From positions 12,370 to 42,285 of the forward strand of contig MGDX01000016.1 of the NCBI GenBank assembly GCA_001791035.1: a DNA stretch of 29,916 nucleotides, given 5' to 3'. Origin of the DNA: Candidatus Uhrbacteria bacterium RIFCSPHIGHO2_02_FULL_53_13 (lineage in GTDB: Bacteria; Patescibacteriota; Patescibacteriia; UBA9934; UBA11717). Shown piece after piece: positions 22,829 through 29,916 of this stretch. A program made the position numbers and the translations under genes. The notes beneath the pieces are model-generated. The model was not told the DNA's origin. It did no database searches and was given only the letters and a program-made list of their open reading frames with translations. Position 1 is the first letter of the stretch. Each line of letters opens with the position of its first letter.

Positions 22829-22858
22829 CAAAACACTCGAGTATTCCCGAGTGTTTTG
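22829..22858. terminator. Bidirectional terminator behind the zinc-ribbon gene
   Basis: An 11-bp stem CAAAACACTCG (22829-22839) with its complement (22848-22858), an 8-nt loop and A/T-runs in both arms. It follows the stop of the minus-strand gene by six bases. Confidence 0.75.
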
Positions 22859-22864
22859 TGTATA

Positions 22865-23005
22865 TTACGCGGCTTCGCTATCGCCGCCTTCTTCTGGAGC
22901 TGGGGCGGGCGCTTCCACAGGAGCTTCCGCCGGCATTTCGGCACAATTCGCGCACTTCTCCACGCCCTCATCCACAGGCGCATTACAGGCTGAACAAAGT
23001 CCCAT
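22865..23005 (-). CDS. 46-aa zinc-ribbon protein
   Basis: ATG 23005 to TAA 22865. The sequence starts MGLCSACNAPVDEGVEKCANC: two CxxC knuckles ten residues apart (Cys4, Cys7, Cys18, Cys21), a minimal zinc ribbon. The rest is an acidic, Ala/Pro/Glu-rich tail (PAEAPVEAPAPAPEEGGDSEAA). TATAAT lies four bases before the ATG, so the message should be leaderless, and a good terminator follows. Promoter, terminator and motif together make this a real gene despite its size. Function unknown; perhaps a protein-binding knuckle. Confidence 0.8.
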   Translation of the reverse strand: MGLCSACNAPVDEGVEKCANCAEMPAEAPVEAPAPAPEEGGDSEAA

Positions 23006-23059
23006 ATTGATTATACTATGAATAAGTGAGATTGATCATAGCAGACGAAACGATATCCG

Positions 23060-23980
23060 TCAAACGTGTAAGTAGCGCGACATGGCTACAGATGCCGAAA
23101 GGACAGATAATGCGGCGAGTACGATAAACTGCCCGCCGAATACGAGAAATCCGTTTGAAAAAACATATTCGGTAAGGCCAATCGATGCCGTTCCAAAAAA
23201 CGCGCTCAATTGCGGATCGAGAACTTGGAGAGCCGGCAACAAGATGGCCGCCATGATGAGCGTTGATACAAGACTAAAGATAAGCGACTCCAAAAGAAAC
23301 GGAAGACGGATGAAACTGTTGCTCGCGCCGACGAGTTTCATGATGCCGATCTCCTCGCGGTGGGTGTAAATGGCGATGCGGATGGCGTTGAAAACAATAA
23401 GTACGGCGATGACCAAAAACACGGCACCGACTCCAAGGGCAAACCACTGCACGCGATCGGTCACGGAACGAATGCGGGCAATGATGCGCTCGTGGTCTTC
23501 AAAGTCCTTCTGTTCTATGGCATCGCCAAACTGCGGATTGTTGAGCGCCTCGAGGATGAACTCAAAGTCCTCGGGCGCGCGGGCTTGAATCACCAGCGAA
23601 CCGCCAAATGGGTTGGACTCGATCGTGGAAAGAGCATTGATGATGGACGAGTCGTTGCGATGGCGCTGTGTGAATCGCGTGTATGCCTCTTCGGAACTCA
23701 CGTACTGCGCCGAGCGCACCTGCGAAAGACCGAGCAAGTACTCGCGCGCTTCAAGGATGGTCGGCTCGGACGTTCCGCGCTTGAAGTATACGGACACATC
23801 AATGCGATCCTCCACCTGTTGCACCGCCGTCTGTGTGAGCACGTGCACCACGATCAAGAGGTTGATCATCGTGAGCGTGAGCACAAAAACCAAAATCGTC
23901 GCGATCGACAACCAGATGTTCCTCCAGAAGTTTTGAAGCGCGAACTTGAATGCGCGAACGATGGTGCGAACGAGTTTCAT
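23060..23980 (-). CDS. ftsX: Cell-division ABC transporter-like permease FtsX
   Basis: 306 aa from ATG 23980 (MKLVRTIVRAFKFALQNFWR). One N-terminal membrane segment (about 22-47), an extracellular domain (about 48-190), then three segments with the family stretch REEIGIMKLVGASNSFIRLPFLLES between the second and third. FtsX passes FtsE ATPase cycles through the membrane to activate a peptidoglycan hydrolase at the septum. It follows ftsE by 53 nt. The upstream open frame to 24079 has no family sequence and overlaps ftsE. Confidence 0.95.
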   Translation of the reverse strand: MKLVRTIVRAFKFALQNFWRNIWLSIATILVFVLTLTMINLLIVVHVLTQTAVQQVEDRIDVSVYFKRGTSEPTILEAREYLLGLSQVRSAQYVSSEEAYTRFTQRHRNDSSIINALSTIESNPFGGSLVIQARAPEDFEFILEALNNPQFGDAIEQKDFEDHERIIARIRSVTDRVQWFALGVGAVFLVIAVLIVFNAIRIAIYTHREEIGIMKLVGASNSFIRLPFLLESLIFSLVSTLIMAAILLPALQVLDPQLSAFFGTASIGLTEYVFSNGFLVFGGQFIVLAALSVLSASVAMSRYLHV

Positions 23981-24033
23981 GTGTGATGTATCACGTAGAG
24001 ACAGCGTGAGGGCCCCCAATACAGGGCGCTCAT

Positions 24034-24717
24034 TTATGCGAGAACATACTTGCCGACTTTGTGGTCCGTATGAATGCATCCATTCTTGAGCGTCACGACG
24101 CGGCGTTTGAGGCGATTGACCACGTCTTTGTCGTGCGTCACGAGTACGACGGTCGTGCCAAAATCGTTGATTTTTCGCAAAAGATCCACGATTTCGTGCG
24201 CGGTAATCGCATCCAGATTTCCCGTCGGTTCATCGGCAATGAGCACCTTTGGGCGGTGCACTAAGGCGCGCGCAATCACCACGCGCTGTTGTTCGCCGCC
24301 GGAAATTTGGTTTGGATAGCGATCCTCTTTGCCGTGCAATCCCACGACGCGCACCACCTGCGGCACAACGTCGCGGATGCGTTGACGCGGCTCGCCGGCA
24401 ACCTCAAGGGCAAACGCGATATTTTCGCCGACGGTTTTTTGTCGAAGCAATTTGAAGTCTTGAAACACGACGCCGATTTGACGCCGTAAAAACGGAATTT
24501 GGCTCGCGTGAATGTCGGTAATGTCCCAGCCACCAATCACAATGCGACCGCGCGTTGGGCGTTCCTCGGCAATGAGCAGTTTGGCGAGCGTCGTTTTGCC
24601 CGTTCCGCTTTGGCCGACGATGGACACAAACTCCCCCGGCTCCACATGAAGATCAATGCCGCAGAGAGCCGTAATGTTTGGGTGATACTCCTTATGAACC
24701 CGGTGCAGTTTGATCAT
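24034..24717 (-). CDS. ftsE: Cell-division ATP-binding protein FtsE
   Basis: 227 aa from ATG 24717, where the conserved MIKLHRVHKEY begins; 30 open codons upstream are the leader. Walker A GQSGTGKTT, Q-loop FQDFKLL, signature ISGGEQQRVVIARAL and Walker B VLIADEPTGNLD are intact, then a His switch in LVTHDKD. Forms the FtsEX complex with the next gene at the division site. Confidence 0.96.
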   Translation of the reverse strand: MIKLHRVHKEYHPNITALCGIDLHVEPGEFVSIVGQSGTGKTTLAKLLIAEERPTRGRIVIGGWDITDIHASQIPFLRRQIGVVFQDFKLLRQKTVGENIAFALEVAGEPRQRIRDVVPQVVRVVGLHGKEDRYPNQISGGEQQRVVIARALVHRPKVLIADEPTGNLDAITAHEIVDLLRKINDFGTTVVLVTHDKDVVNRLKRRVVTLKNGCIHTDHKVGKYVLA

Positions 24718-24761
24718 GTCTTGATGTTTTTTTTTAGCTGTCGTATGCTCTTGCTCATTCA

Positions 24762-24770
24762 AGTATAGCA
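24762..24770 (-). promoter_or_regulatory. Extended -10 promoter of ftsEX
   Basis: TGC-TATACT on the minus strand, 44 bases before the ftsE start and 10 bases from the divergent tRNA-Thr. No clear -35 is seen. Confidence 0.5.
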
Positions 24771-24780
24771 TACTGCAAAC

Positions 24781-24856
24781 GCCACCGTAGCTCAGCTGGT
24801 AGAGCAATGCTTTCGTAAAGCAGAGGTCGGCGGTTCAATCCCGCCCGGTGGCTCCA
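24781..24856 (+). tRNA. tRNA-Thr (anticodon CGT), CCA encoded
   Basis: Acceptor GCCACCG (24781-24787) pairs with CGGTGGC (24846-24852), then T and CCA. The anticodon loop TTCGTAA gives CGT; the outermost anticodon-stem pair is an A-G mismatch. The T-arm GCGGTTCAATCCCGC is canonical. Confidence 0.95.
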
Positions 24857-24883
24857 AAGAATAGAGGTTGGAGATTTGAAGAT

Positions 24884-25007
24884 AGTCTGTCATTGCGAAC
24901 CCCCTCGTGAGCTCGGGGCAGGCTCTGTGAAGCAATCTCATACCTGAGATGAGATTGCTTCGTCAATTGCTTCACTACGCTCGCAACGGAGCTCGCAATG
25001 ACAGACT
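24884..25007. repeat. 124-bp palindromic repeat (copy D)
   Basis: Perfect 15-bp outer arms (AGTCTGTCATTGCGA at 24884-24898, complement at 24993-25007). Inside is a second perfect 13-bp pair (GAAGCAATCTCAT at 24929-24941, complement 24949-24961). It fills most of the gap between tRNA-Thr and the SurA-like gene. The rest of 24857-25066 shows nothing else. Confidence 0.9.
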
Positions 25008-25066
25008 GCGAACCCGTGCTGTCCAGCCACTATGCACGACTCACCACTCACGACTCACTCTTCTAC

Positions 25067-25990
25067 TCACCTCTCAAACACCTTGATCGTCGTCTGTGCA
25101 CGGCGAATAGCGAGCACGTCGTACACGTCCGCTTTGTCAATAGAAAACTCCTCCGTTTGAAAAAACCATCCGCCCGCGCGCTCGTTGCGCCCGAGAATTT
25201 TGAACACTAAAAACCGCTCGCTCGTTTCAATCACTTCCGTGACGTCTCCTACCTCTGTGTTTTTGAGAATACCCTCAACTTCGAACGGATATGCATCAAG
25301 AGACACCCACGCCGCCGCATGTTCGTCGCCTGTGGATATTCGCGTAAACGCATTCGCACCAGAGAGCAAATCAATTCGTGCCTGCTGTGCCGATGAGAGT
25401 GCATCACGTTGGTAGGCTTCGTTCCCCTTTACCGCGTCGTCCACACGGCGCGCATACACAATCGGTTCCACTACGGACGAGATAAACACATTTTTTGTCC
25501 ATCCATAACGCTGATCAATGTCCTCTATGAGCTGTGCTTCACTTCCACGCTCTACGGCCATGGATTGATAGAGCGTCTCCACGTCGCTTTGACCGTCCAC
25601 GTTGAGCTCAAACGCAAGCTGGCGAATGAGTTCCCGCTCGATCATTCTTTCCAAAACGCGATCGTGCAACCGTTGTTCGTCCACCGCTTCAAGCGCTCCG
25701 CCAGTTTCGTAGAATTTTATCCATCCGTCCAACTCCGCTTGAAAGTCGCGATACAAAATCGCCGTATCACCAACGCGGGCAATGGGCATGGGCAGCGTTC
25801 GACCCACGACATGCAAAACGGACGTTCCGCCCGGCGAACGATAGAGTGCGAACACAAACAATCCGCCAATAAGAAAAAACAAGAATCCCCACAACCCAAC
25901 GCGCATCGCCCAAAATGCAGCCGTACGCATAGGCAGTGAACGCGACGCATAGAGATGCTCGGGAAGCGGAGTTGGTCCAACGGGCTTCAT
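25067..25990 (-). CDS. Membrane-anchored SurA/PrsA-like foldase
   Basis: 307 aa. Short N-terminus, one membrane segment at about 28-50, then a SurA-N-like chaperone part (about 70-200), beginning PIARVGDTAILYRDFQAEL in the place of the usual 'VNG..I...dF'. The C-terminal part (about 225-300: AAWVSLDAYPFEVEGILKNT, VTEVIETSERFLVFKILGR) resembles a parvulin fold but is short, so isomerase activity is uncertain. It probably assists folding of exported proteins. Last gene of the five-gene operon, three bases after the DivIC-like gene. Confidence 0.7.
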   Translation of the reverse strand: MKPVGPTPLPEHLYASRSLPMRTAAFWAMRVGLWGFLFFLIGGLFVFALYRSPGGTSVLHVVGRTLPMPIARVGDTAILYRDFQAELDGWIKFYETGGALEAVDEQRLHDRVLERMIERELIRQLAFELNVDGQSDVETLYQSMAVERGSEAQLIEDIDQRYGWTKNVFISSVVEPIVYARRVDDAVKGNEAYQRDALSSAQQARIDLLSGANAFTRISTGDEHAAAWVSLDAYPFEVEGILKNTEVGDVTEVIETSERFLVFKILGRNERAGGWFFQTEEFSIDKADVYDVLAIRRAQTTIKVFER

Positions 25991-25993
25991 GTT

Positions 25994-26380
25994 CTAGTTG
26001 GGAAAAAAGAACTCAATCCACTGTTGCATATGCGAGGGCACGATCACCGGCTCTTCTGAAACTTCAAGGGTCGCTGTTGGCGTTTCATCAATGTACACGG
26101 CCGTCTCTCCCAGCCGCTGCTGACCAAACGTCTCGCGCGCTTCCCGCTCCAAAAATGCCTCGGACGATACGAATGAGAGCTGGCGTTCAAACGAACGATT
26201 CTCGAAAAGCAGGCGTTCGCGTTCAGACTCTAGAGCTTCAATCTCGCGGTAAAACGCCGCCTGACGCACGAACACGCGGCCAACACTCAATCCGAGAAAC
26301 ACCACGATGCCAAAAATCGCCACGATAGTTCCCGTGCGTGTCAATACACGTCGCCATTGTTGCCGTGCGCGTTCGGACAC
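25994..26380 (-). CDS. DivIC/FtsB-family septum protein (GTG start)
   Basis: 128 aa. Membrane segment at about 15-37, coiled coil at about 39-70 (FYREIEALESERERLLFENR), then LEREARETFGQQRLGETAVYI (77-97), the typical DivIC/FtsB end motif, and a longer tail. It would pair with FtsL (8926-9270) to form the divisome's bitopic complex. GTG at 26380 starts one base after the TAA of the PH-domain gene. An ATG two bases further upstream is out of frame. Confidence 0.85.
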   Translation of the reverse strand: MSERARQQWRRVLTRTGTIVAIFGIVVFLGLSVGRVFVRQAAFYREIEALESERERLLFENRSFERQLSFVSSEAFLEREARETFGQQRLGETAVYIDETPTATLEVSEEPVIVPSHMQQWIEFFFPN

Positions 26381-26381
26381 A

Positions 26382-26915
26382 TTATGTGTTCAAGTGTTTA
26401 CGTGCAAATGTTCCGTCTCCAGAACCGTGCGCCGGAACATCGCGTAATTCATGAATGAGCCGAGTCAAGTCCCCAGGATGATGCACGGGCGAAAACAGCA
26501 TATCCGGCACGACTCCGCGAAACACGACGCGCACGGTCCCCATGTGCGCCAGTTTACCCATCCATCCGTAGGTACGGTATGCCACCTCGTTGATCGTGCG
26601 CACGGATGCCTCAGATACGGCGCGCTGTAAAAGACTATGCTGTTCGATCGAAATAATGCGCTCGGACGTGAGCAGGCACATTGTCCCTCGCCATTGAACC
26701 GCTACGCGCGCCACGACGAATATACCGCATCCGGCGACGACCGCGATCATCACCATCCCGACGAGTCCAAATGAGAGAAGCGGGAAGAATGCAAAGAAGG
26801 GCAGGACGATCAGCAAGACTCCAAAACACAGGCGAGGAAGAAAGGGTGAAAGCGCCATGCGTTCAACATGCACCACCTGTTCGCTCGGATGTAATGACAC
26901 GCCTCGAATGGTCAT
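26382..26915 (-). CDS. Membrane protein with bacterial PH (YdbS-like) domain
   Basis: 177 aa. N-terminal segment with LHPSEQVVHVER, two membrane passes (about 26-45 and 48-72), then a bPH2-type domain (about 75-160) with the family turn LTSERIISIEQ. Such proteins are poorly characterised membrane-associated scaffolds. The ATG overlaps the TGA of the Mur ligase gene (ATGA, 26912-26915), so it is translationally coupled between a wall-synthesis gene and a division gene. Confidence 0.8.
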   Translation of the reverse strand: MTIRGVSLHPSEQVVHVERMALSPFLPRLCFGVLLIVLPFFAFFPLLSFGLVGMVMIAVVAGCGIFVVARVAVQWRGTMCLLTSERIISIEQHSLLQRAVSEASVRTINEVAYRTYGWMGKLAHMGTVRVVFRGVVPDMLFSPVHHPGDLTRLIHELRDVPAHGSGDGTFARKHLNT

Positions 26916-28201
26916 AGATGGAGAGCCTCTTTGACAAAGACTCGATCGTCGCTTTGAATTTTTTTTCCGCCCTTGACCGCCATGACCGGTTCTGAACCCT
27001 TCCCTGTCACCACCACGATATCGCCAAACTCGGCGAGCTGAATGGCTTTTTGAATAGCCTCCCTACGATCCAACAGGCGAAAGAGCGACGTGCCATCTAC
27101 GTGTCCATGCGCGGCCGCCCCATCGGCAACGTCGTTAATGATCTGCATGGGATCATCATCATACGGGTCTTCGTTCGTCACAATCACCACGTCGTCATGT
27201 TCTGCGGCAAGATGACCAACTTCCGCTCGCGCCGCCACGTCGCGCCCACCGCCCGCAGAACCCGTGACATGAATGATACGGCGCGGCTGTAGGAGTTCTA
27301 GCACACCATATAACGCTCGCAGAGAATGCGGCTCTGGCGCATAGTCCACCACGACCGTAACGCCGTCCTTTGCGAATGTCTCCAACCGTCCGGGTACGGG
27401 GACAAGCGCGGCCACCGGTTTTTTTAACACCTCCGGTTCCACTCCAAGCAAGAGCACGACGGCCATGGCCGCCAACACATTCTGCAAATAAAATCCGCCA
27501 ATCAGCGTCGTCTTGAACGCGACGCCGTCCATCGTAAAACGACTTCCGCTTCGCGTAATGGATACCTCGCTCGCCAGCCATCGTTGATCGACCAACACAT
27601 CAAATACCTTCTCGTCCGACCGTCCAAACCCTACCACGCGCTCCACATCCACAGCCGCAAACTCCGCGGCGTACGGGTCGTTCATATTCACCACGCTGGT
27701 TTTCCCCGGCATACCGGCGAGCGCGCGAAATGCCTTGAGCTTGGCTTCCTTATAGTTCTCAAAACCGCCGTGTGCCTCAAGATGCGTGGGTGCAAGATTA
27801 GTGCACACCATGACGTCGTAGTCAATGCCGATGTGTCGAAACTGCTCCACGCCTTGAGAAGATGTCTCCACCACTGCGTGCGTGCACCTCGCTTTTACCA
27901 TGTCGCGCAAGAGCTTTTGCGTTTGAAAGCGACCGAGCATCGTCATCTTTTTATTGTTGGGAATGACGCGGTCAGCGATACGCCACGAGTCGGTTGAAGT
28001 CCATCCGACCGCGTGGCCGCGCGCCATCAGCAACTGTCCAACCAGCTGGACCGTGCTCGACTTTCCATTCGTTCCCGTGACTCCAATCACCGTCATGCGC
28101 CGCGAAGGATAGCGATACACGAACGCCGCCGCATGGGCCATCAAGAAATGGTACGCCCGCAACCCGCGTTGAGGAATATGTTGTTTAATGCGATGGAGCA
28201 T
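26912..28201 (-). CDS. MurE-like Mur ligase with a shortened N-terminal domain
   Basis: 429 aa. Mur ligase hallmarks: P-loop GVTGTNGKSST (41-51), the ETSSQG and NLAPTHLEAHG stretches, a lysine-containing NYKEAKLKAF, VVDYAPEPHSL, TGSAGGGRD and ITNEDPYDDDP-type segment (VTNEDPYDDDP), closing TGKGSEP. The order matches MurE, which adds the third amino acid to UDP-MurNAc-dipeptide. The diaminopimelate signature DNPR is not present; NEDPYDDDP takes its place, so the amino acid added is uncertain. The P-loop begins at residue 43 instead of about 110, so the usual UDP-binding first domain is reduced to about 35 residues. The start overlaps the ATPase gene by 17 nt. Confidence 0.85.
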   Translation of the reverse strand: MLHRIKQHIPQRGLRAYHFLMAHAAAFVYRYPSRRMTVIGVTGTNGKSSTVQLVGQLLMARGHAVGWTSTDSWRIADRVIPNNKKMTMLGRFQTQKLLRDMVKARCTHAVVETSSQGVEQFRHIGIDYDVMVCTNLAPTHLEAHGGFENYKEAKLKAFRALAGMPGKTSVVNMNDPYAAEFAAVDVERVVGFGRSDEKVFDVLVDQRWLASEVSITRSGSRFTMDGVAFKTTLIGGFYLQNVLAAMAVVLLLGVEPEVLKKPVAALVPVPGRLETFAKDGVTVVVDYAPEPHSLRALYGVLELLQPRRIIHVTGSAGGGRDVAARAEVGHLAAEHDDVVIVTNEDPYDDDPMQIINDVADGAAAHGHVDGTSLFRLLDRREAIQKAIQLAEFGDIVVVTGKGSEPVMAVKGGKKIQSDDRVFVKEALHL

Positions 28202-29916
28202 AGGAGGTCTTTTCCTGTGCGCGCCTTCGGCGCTGGTAAGAGAGTACGTCTTTCATGAGTTCAATGCCGACCAACTTTACCACGGCAAGAGCTCCAATCA
28301 ATACCCAGTCAAACAGATTGAGTGCCACGGTGCCAAACAACGTCTGCAAAGCCGGCACATAGACCGCGGCGATTTGGATCAAGACTCCGGCTCCAACGCC
28401 AAGCAAAAGCCAGCGGTTACGAAGCGGATTGAGGCGAAAAATCGATACGCGAAAACTGCGCACGGCAAACGCAAAGAGCAGCGAGTCCATGGCGAGCGCC
28501 GTGAACATGATCGTTTGTAAATGGGCCGTGAGTTGATCAGAACCGGAGAGCAAAAACAGATACAGCACAAACAATCCCACGTCCGTCACGATCCCTATGA
28601 GAAAAATAAGCACCTGCATTTCGCGGCTCATGACAGGCTCGTCGCGGCGTCGCGGCATCTCGTGCATGACGCCCGCTTCTCCTGGCTCCATCGTAAGCGC
28701 CGCGAGCGGAAAGCCATCAGAGACAATGTTAATCCACAAAATCTGCGCCGCGGTGATGGGAATAGGGATCCCCATAAACAGCGATCCGGCCACCAAAACA
28801 ATTTCGCTAAAACTGTCGGCCATCAGATACACCACCACCTTGCGAATGTTATCGAAGATGATGCGGCCTTCGTGAACGGCGGCGGCAATGCTGGAGAGAT
28901 TGTTGTCAAGGAGCACCATTTCGGACGTTTCTTTCGTCACATCCGTCGCGACGGCGACCGCCACACCAATATCGGCGGCTTTGAGCGCGGCGGCATCGTT
29001 GACCCCGTCTCCCACCATAGCCACCACCGCCCCTGTACTGCGTAAGGCATTGACAATACGTACCTTGTGCGCCGGTTCCACGCGCGCGTAGATGTCAATG
29101 CGCGCAACCTGTGTGCGCAATTCCTCGTCCGAGAGTCGCTCCAACTCACGGCCGGTCAGCATGCGCTTCGGATCGGTGGACAGCCCCACTTGTCGCGCGA
29201 CATATTGCACCGTCTCTGGATGGTCTCCGGTGATCATGACGACGCGCACTCCGGCGTCGGCAAGGCGCACAATAGTTGTTTCGGCTTGTGCACGCACGGG
29301 ATCCGAAAGCCCCACGAGCCCCAGACAGGTCAGTTTGCGATCATGAACATCCGTTGCGTTGTCTTTAACGGCCACGGCAAGCACGCGCAATCCGGAGGAT
29401 GCCATCTCTATCACCTTCCGCTCAAGCCCCTTAGTGTCTTGGCAAAAAGCAAACACCGCTTCGGGAGCCCCCTTCACAATGAGCCGAGACGACCCACGGT
29501 CGCCGTGGAGCGTCGCCATATACTTGGAGGACGATCGAAACGGAACCTCGGCGCGACGCGGATACTTGCGTCGCAACGCCCTTACATCCATACGCGCTTT
29601 CTGCGCTCCTTCTAGGAGGGCCACTTCCGTCGGATGGCCGACCGCGCCCGTTCGTTCCATGGACGCATCGTTGTTGAGCGCAAGCGCGGCGCACACGTCG
29701 TAGACATCGTCGGGAATACGTCCCTCGAGCGCCACGTCATGCGTGGCCGTCACCACGCGCGCCACATGCATGCGCCCTTCCGTGAGTGTGCCTGTTTTAT
29801 CCGTGCACACCACCGTCACACTGCCAAGCGTTTCGGCGGCAACCAGTTTGCGCACCAGTGCCTTGCGCCTCAACATGCGTTGCATGCCAACGGCCAAAAT
29901 CACCGTGAGCGCCACG
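28185..29916 (-). CDS. P2-type cation-transporting ATPase (5' end outside the window)
   Basis: About 577 residues, open through the right edge, so the first membrane helices and actuator domain are missing. It begins inside the fourth membrane helix (VALTVILAVGMQRM). Phosphorylation motif CTDKTGTLT, MITGDHPET, hinge MVGDGVNDAAALKAADIGVA, then six C-terminal helices. The TM5 Glu (SFSEIV) and TM6 Asn and Asp (WINIVSDG) of SERCA-type Ca2+ sites are kept, while the TM5 Asn is Ser. Ca2+ or a similar divalent ion is the likely cargo. First visible gene of the five-gene operon. Confidence 0.93.
   Translation of the reverse strand, partial: VALTVILAVGMQRMLRRKALVRKLVAAETLGSVTVVCTDKTGTLTEGRMHVARVVTATHDVALEGRIPDDVYDVCAALALNNDASMERTGAVGHPTEVALLEGAQKARMDVRALRRKYPRRAEVPFRSSSKYMATLHGDRGSSRLIVKGAPEAVFAFCQDTKGLERKVIEMASSGLRVLAVAVKDNATDVHDRKLTCLGLVGLSDPVRAQAETTIVRLADAGVRVVMITGDHPETVQYVARQVGLSTDPKRMLTGRELERLSDEELRTQVARIDIYARVEPAHKVRIVNALRSTGAVVAMVGDGVNDAAALKAADIGVAVAVATDVTKETSEMVLLDNNLSSIAAAVHEGRIIFDNIRKVVVYLMADSFSEIVLVAGSLFMGIPIPITAAQILWINIVSDGFPLAALTMEPGEAGVMHEMPRRRDEPVMSREMQVLIFLIGIVTDVGLFVLYLFLLSGSDQLTAHLQTIMFTALAMDSLLFAFAVRSFRVSIFRLNPLRNRWLLLGVGAGVLIQIAAVYVPALQTLFGTVALNLFDWVLIGALAVVKLVGIELMKDVLSYQRRRRAQEKTSYAPSH

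Overview
The window looks like a chromosomal piece of a Candidate Phyla Radiation (Patescibacteria, perhaps Parcubacteria-like) genome. The reasons are compact genes with many 1-4 nt overlaps, a membrane-anchored Clp-type ATPase, a shortened Mur ligase, reduced nucleotide-excision-repair proteins, several start codons lying almost directly behind a -10 box, and many short palindromic repeats of the 'GATTGCTTC...GCAATGAC' kind. The lineage call is an inference from gene style; no rRNA gene is present to test it. No phage, transposase, CRISPR array, toxin-antitoxin pair or secondary-metabolite cluster is visible.

Layout, left to right. 1-660: the end of a coiled-coil protein, a strong terminator, then rplU with its own promoter. 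664-5358 (minus): a coupled operon of small membrane protein -> membrane-anchored Clp ATPase -> WecA/TagO-like glycosyl-phosphate transferase, then a DUF192 gene. 5400-5925 (minus): a gene-free block with a near-consensus promoter and many nested hairpins, read here as an unidentified structured RNA of about 0.5 kb. 6051-8741 (minus): a beta-propeller (SBBP-like) surface protein and tgt. 8787-10863 (minus): a minimal division cluster mraZ-rsmH-ftsL with a clear MraZ-box array. 10914-11969 (minus): an operon of three small membrane proteins, two of them tandem paralogues with a nearly identical 98-nt block. 11985-20090: all three excision-repair genes (uvrC, uvrA, uvrB), interleaved with a LytM/M23 lipoprotein and two small plus-strand genes, and peppered with palindromic repeats, one of them inserted in frame in uvrC. 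20239-22465: an AT-rich methyltransferase gene between two palindromic repeats, a Nudix hydrolase and a degenerate kinase-fold protein. 22525-24856: tRNA-Gln, a 166-bp inverted-repeat element, a 46-aa zinc ribbon, ftsX-ftsE and tRNA-Thr. 24884-25007: a 124-bp palindromic repeat. 25067-29916 (minus): a tight five-gene operon of P-type cation ATPase (cut by the window edge), MurE-like ligase, bacterial PH-domain membrane protein, DivIC/FtsB-like protein and a membrane-anchored SurA-like protein.

How it fits together: much of the window serves the cell envelope and division (mraZ, rsmH, ftsL, ftsEX, DivIC/FtsB, MurE-like ligase, WecA/TagO-like enzyme, LytM peptidase, SurA-like foldase, tethered Clp). 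A second theme is a complete but streamlined UvrABC system: UvrA lacks the insertion domain and UvrC lacks the C-terminal HhH2 domain. The most original items are the unidentified structured RNA, the tethered Clp with a degenerate first ATPase ring and no ClpP loop, the repeat that has become UvrC protein sequence, and the tandem paralogues with the sharply bounded near-identical block.
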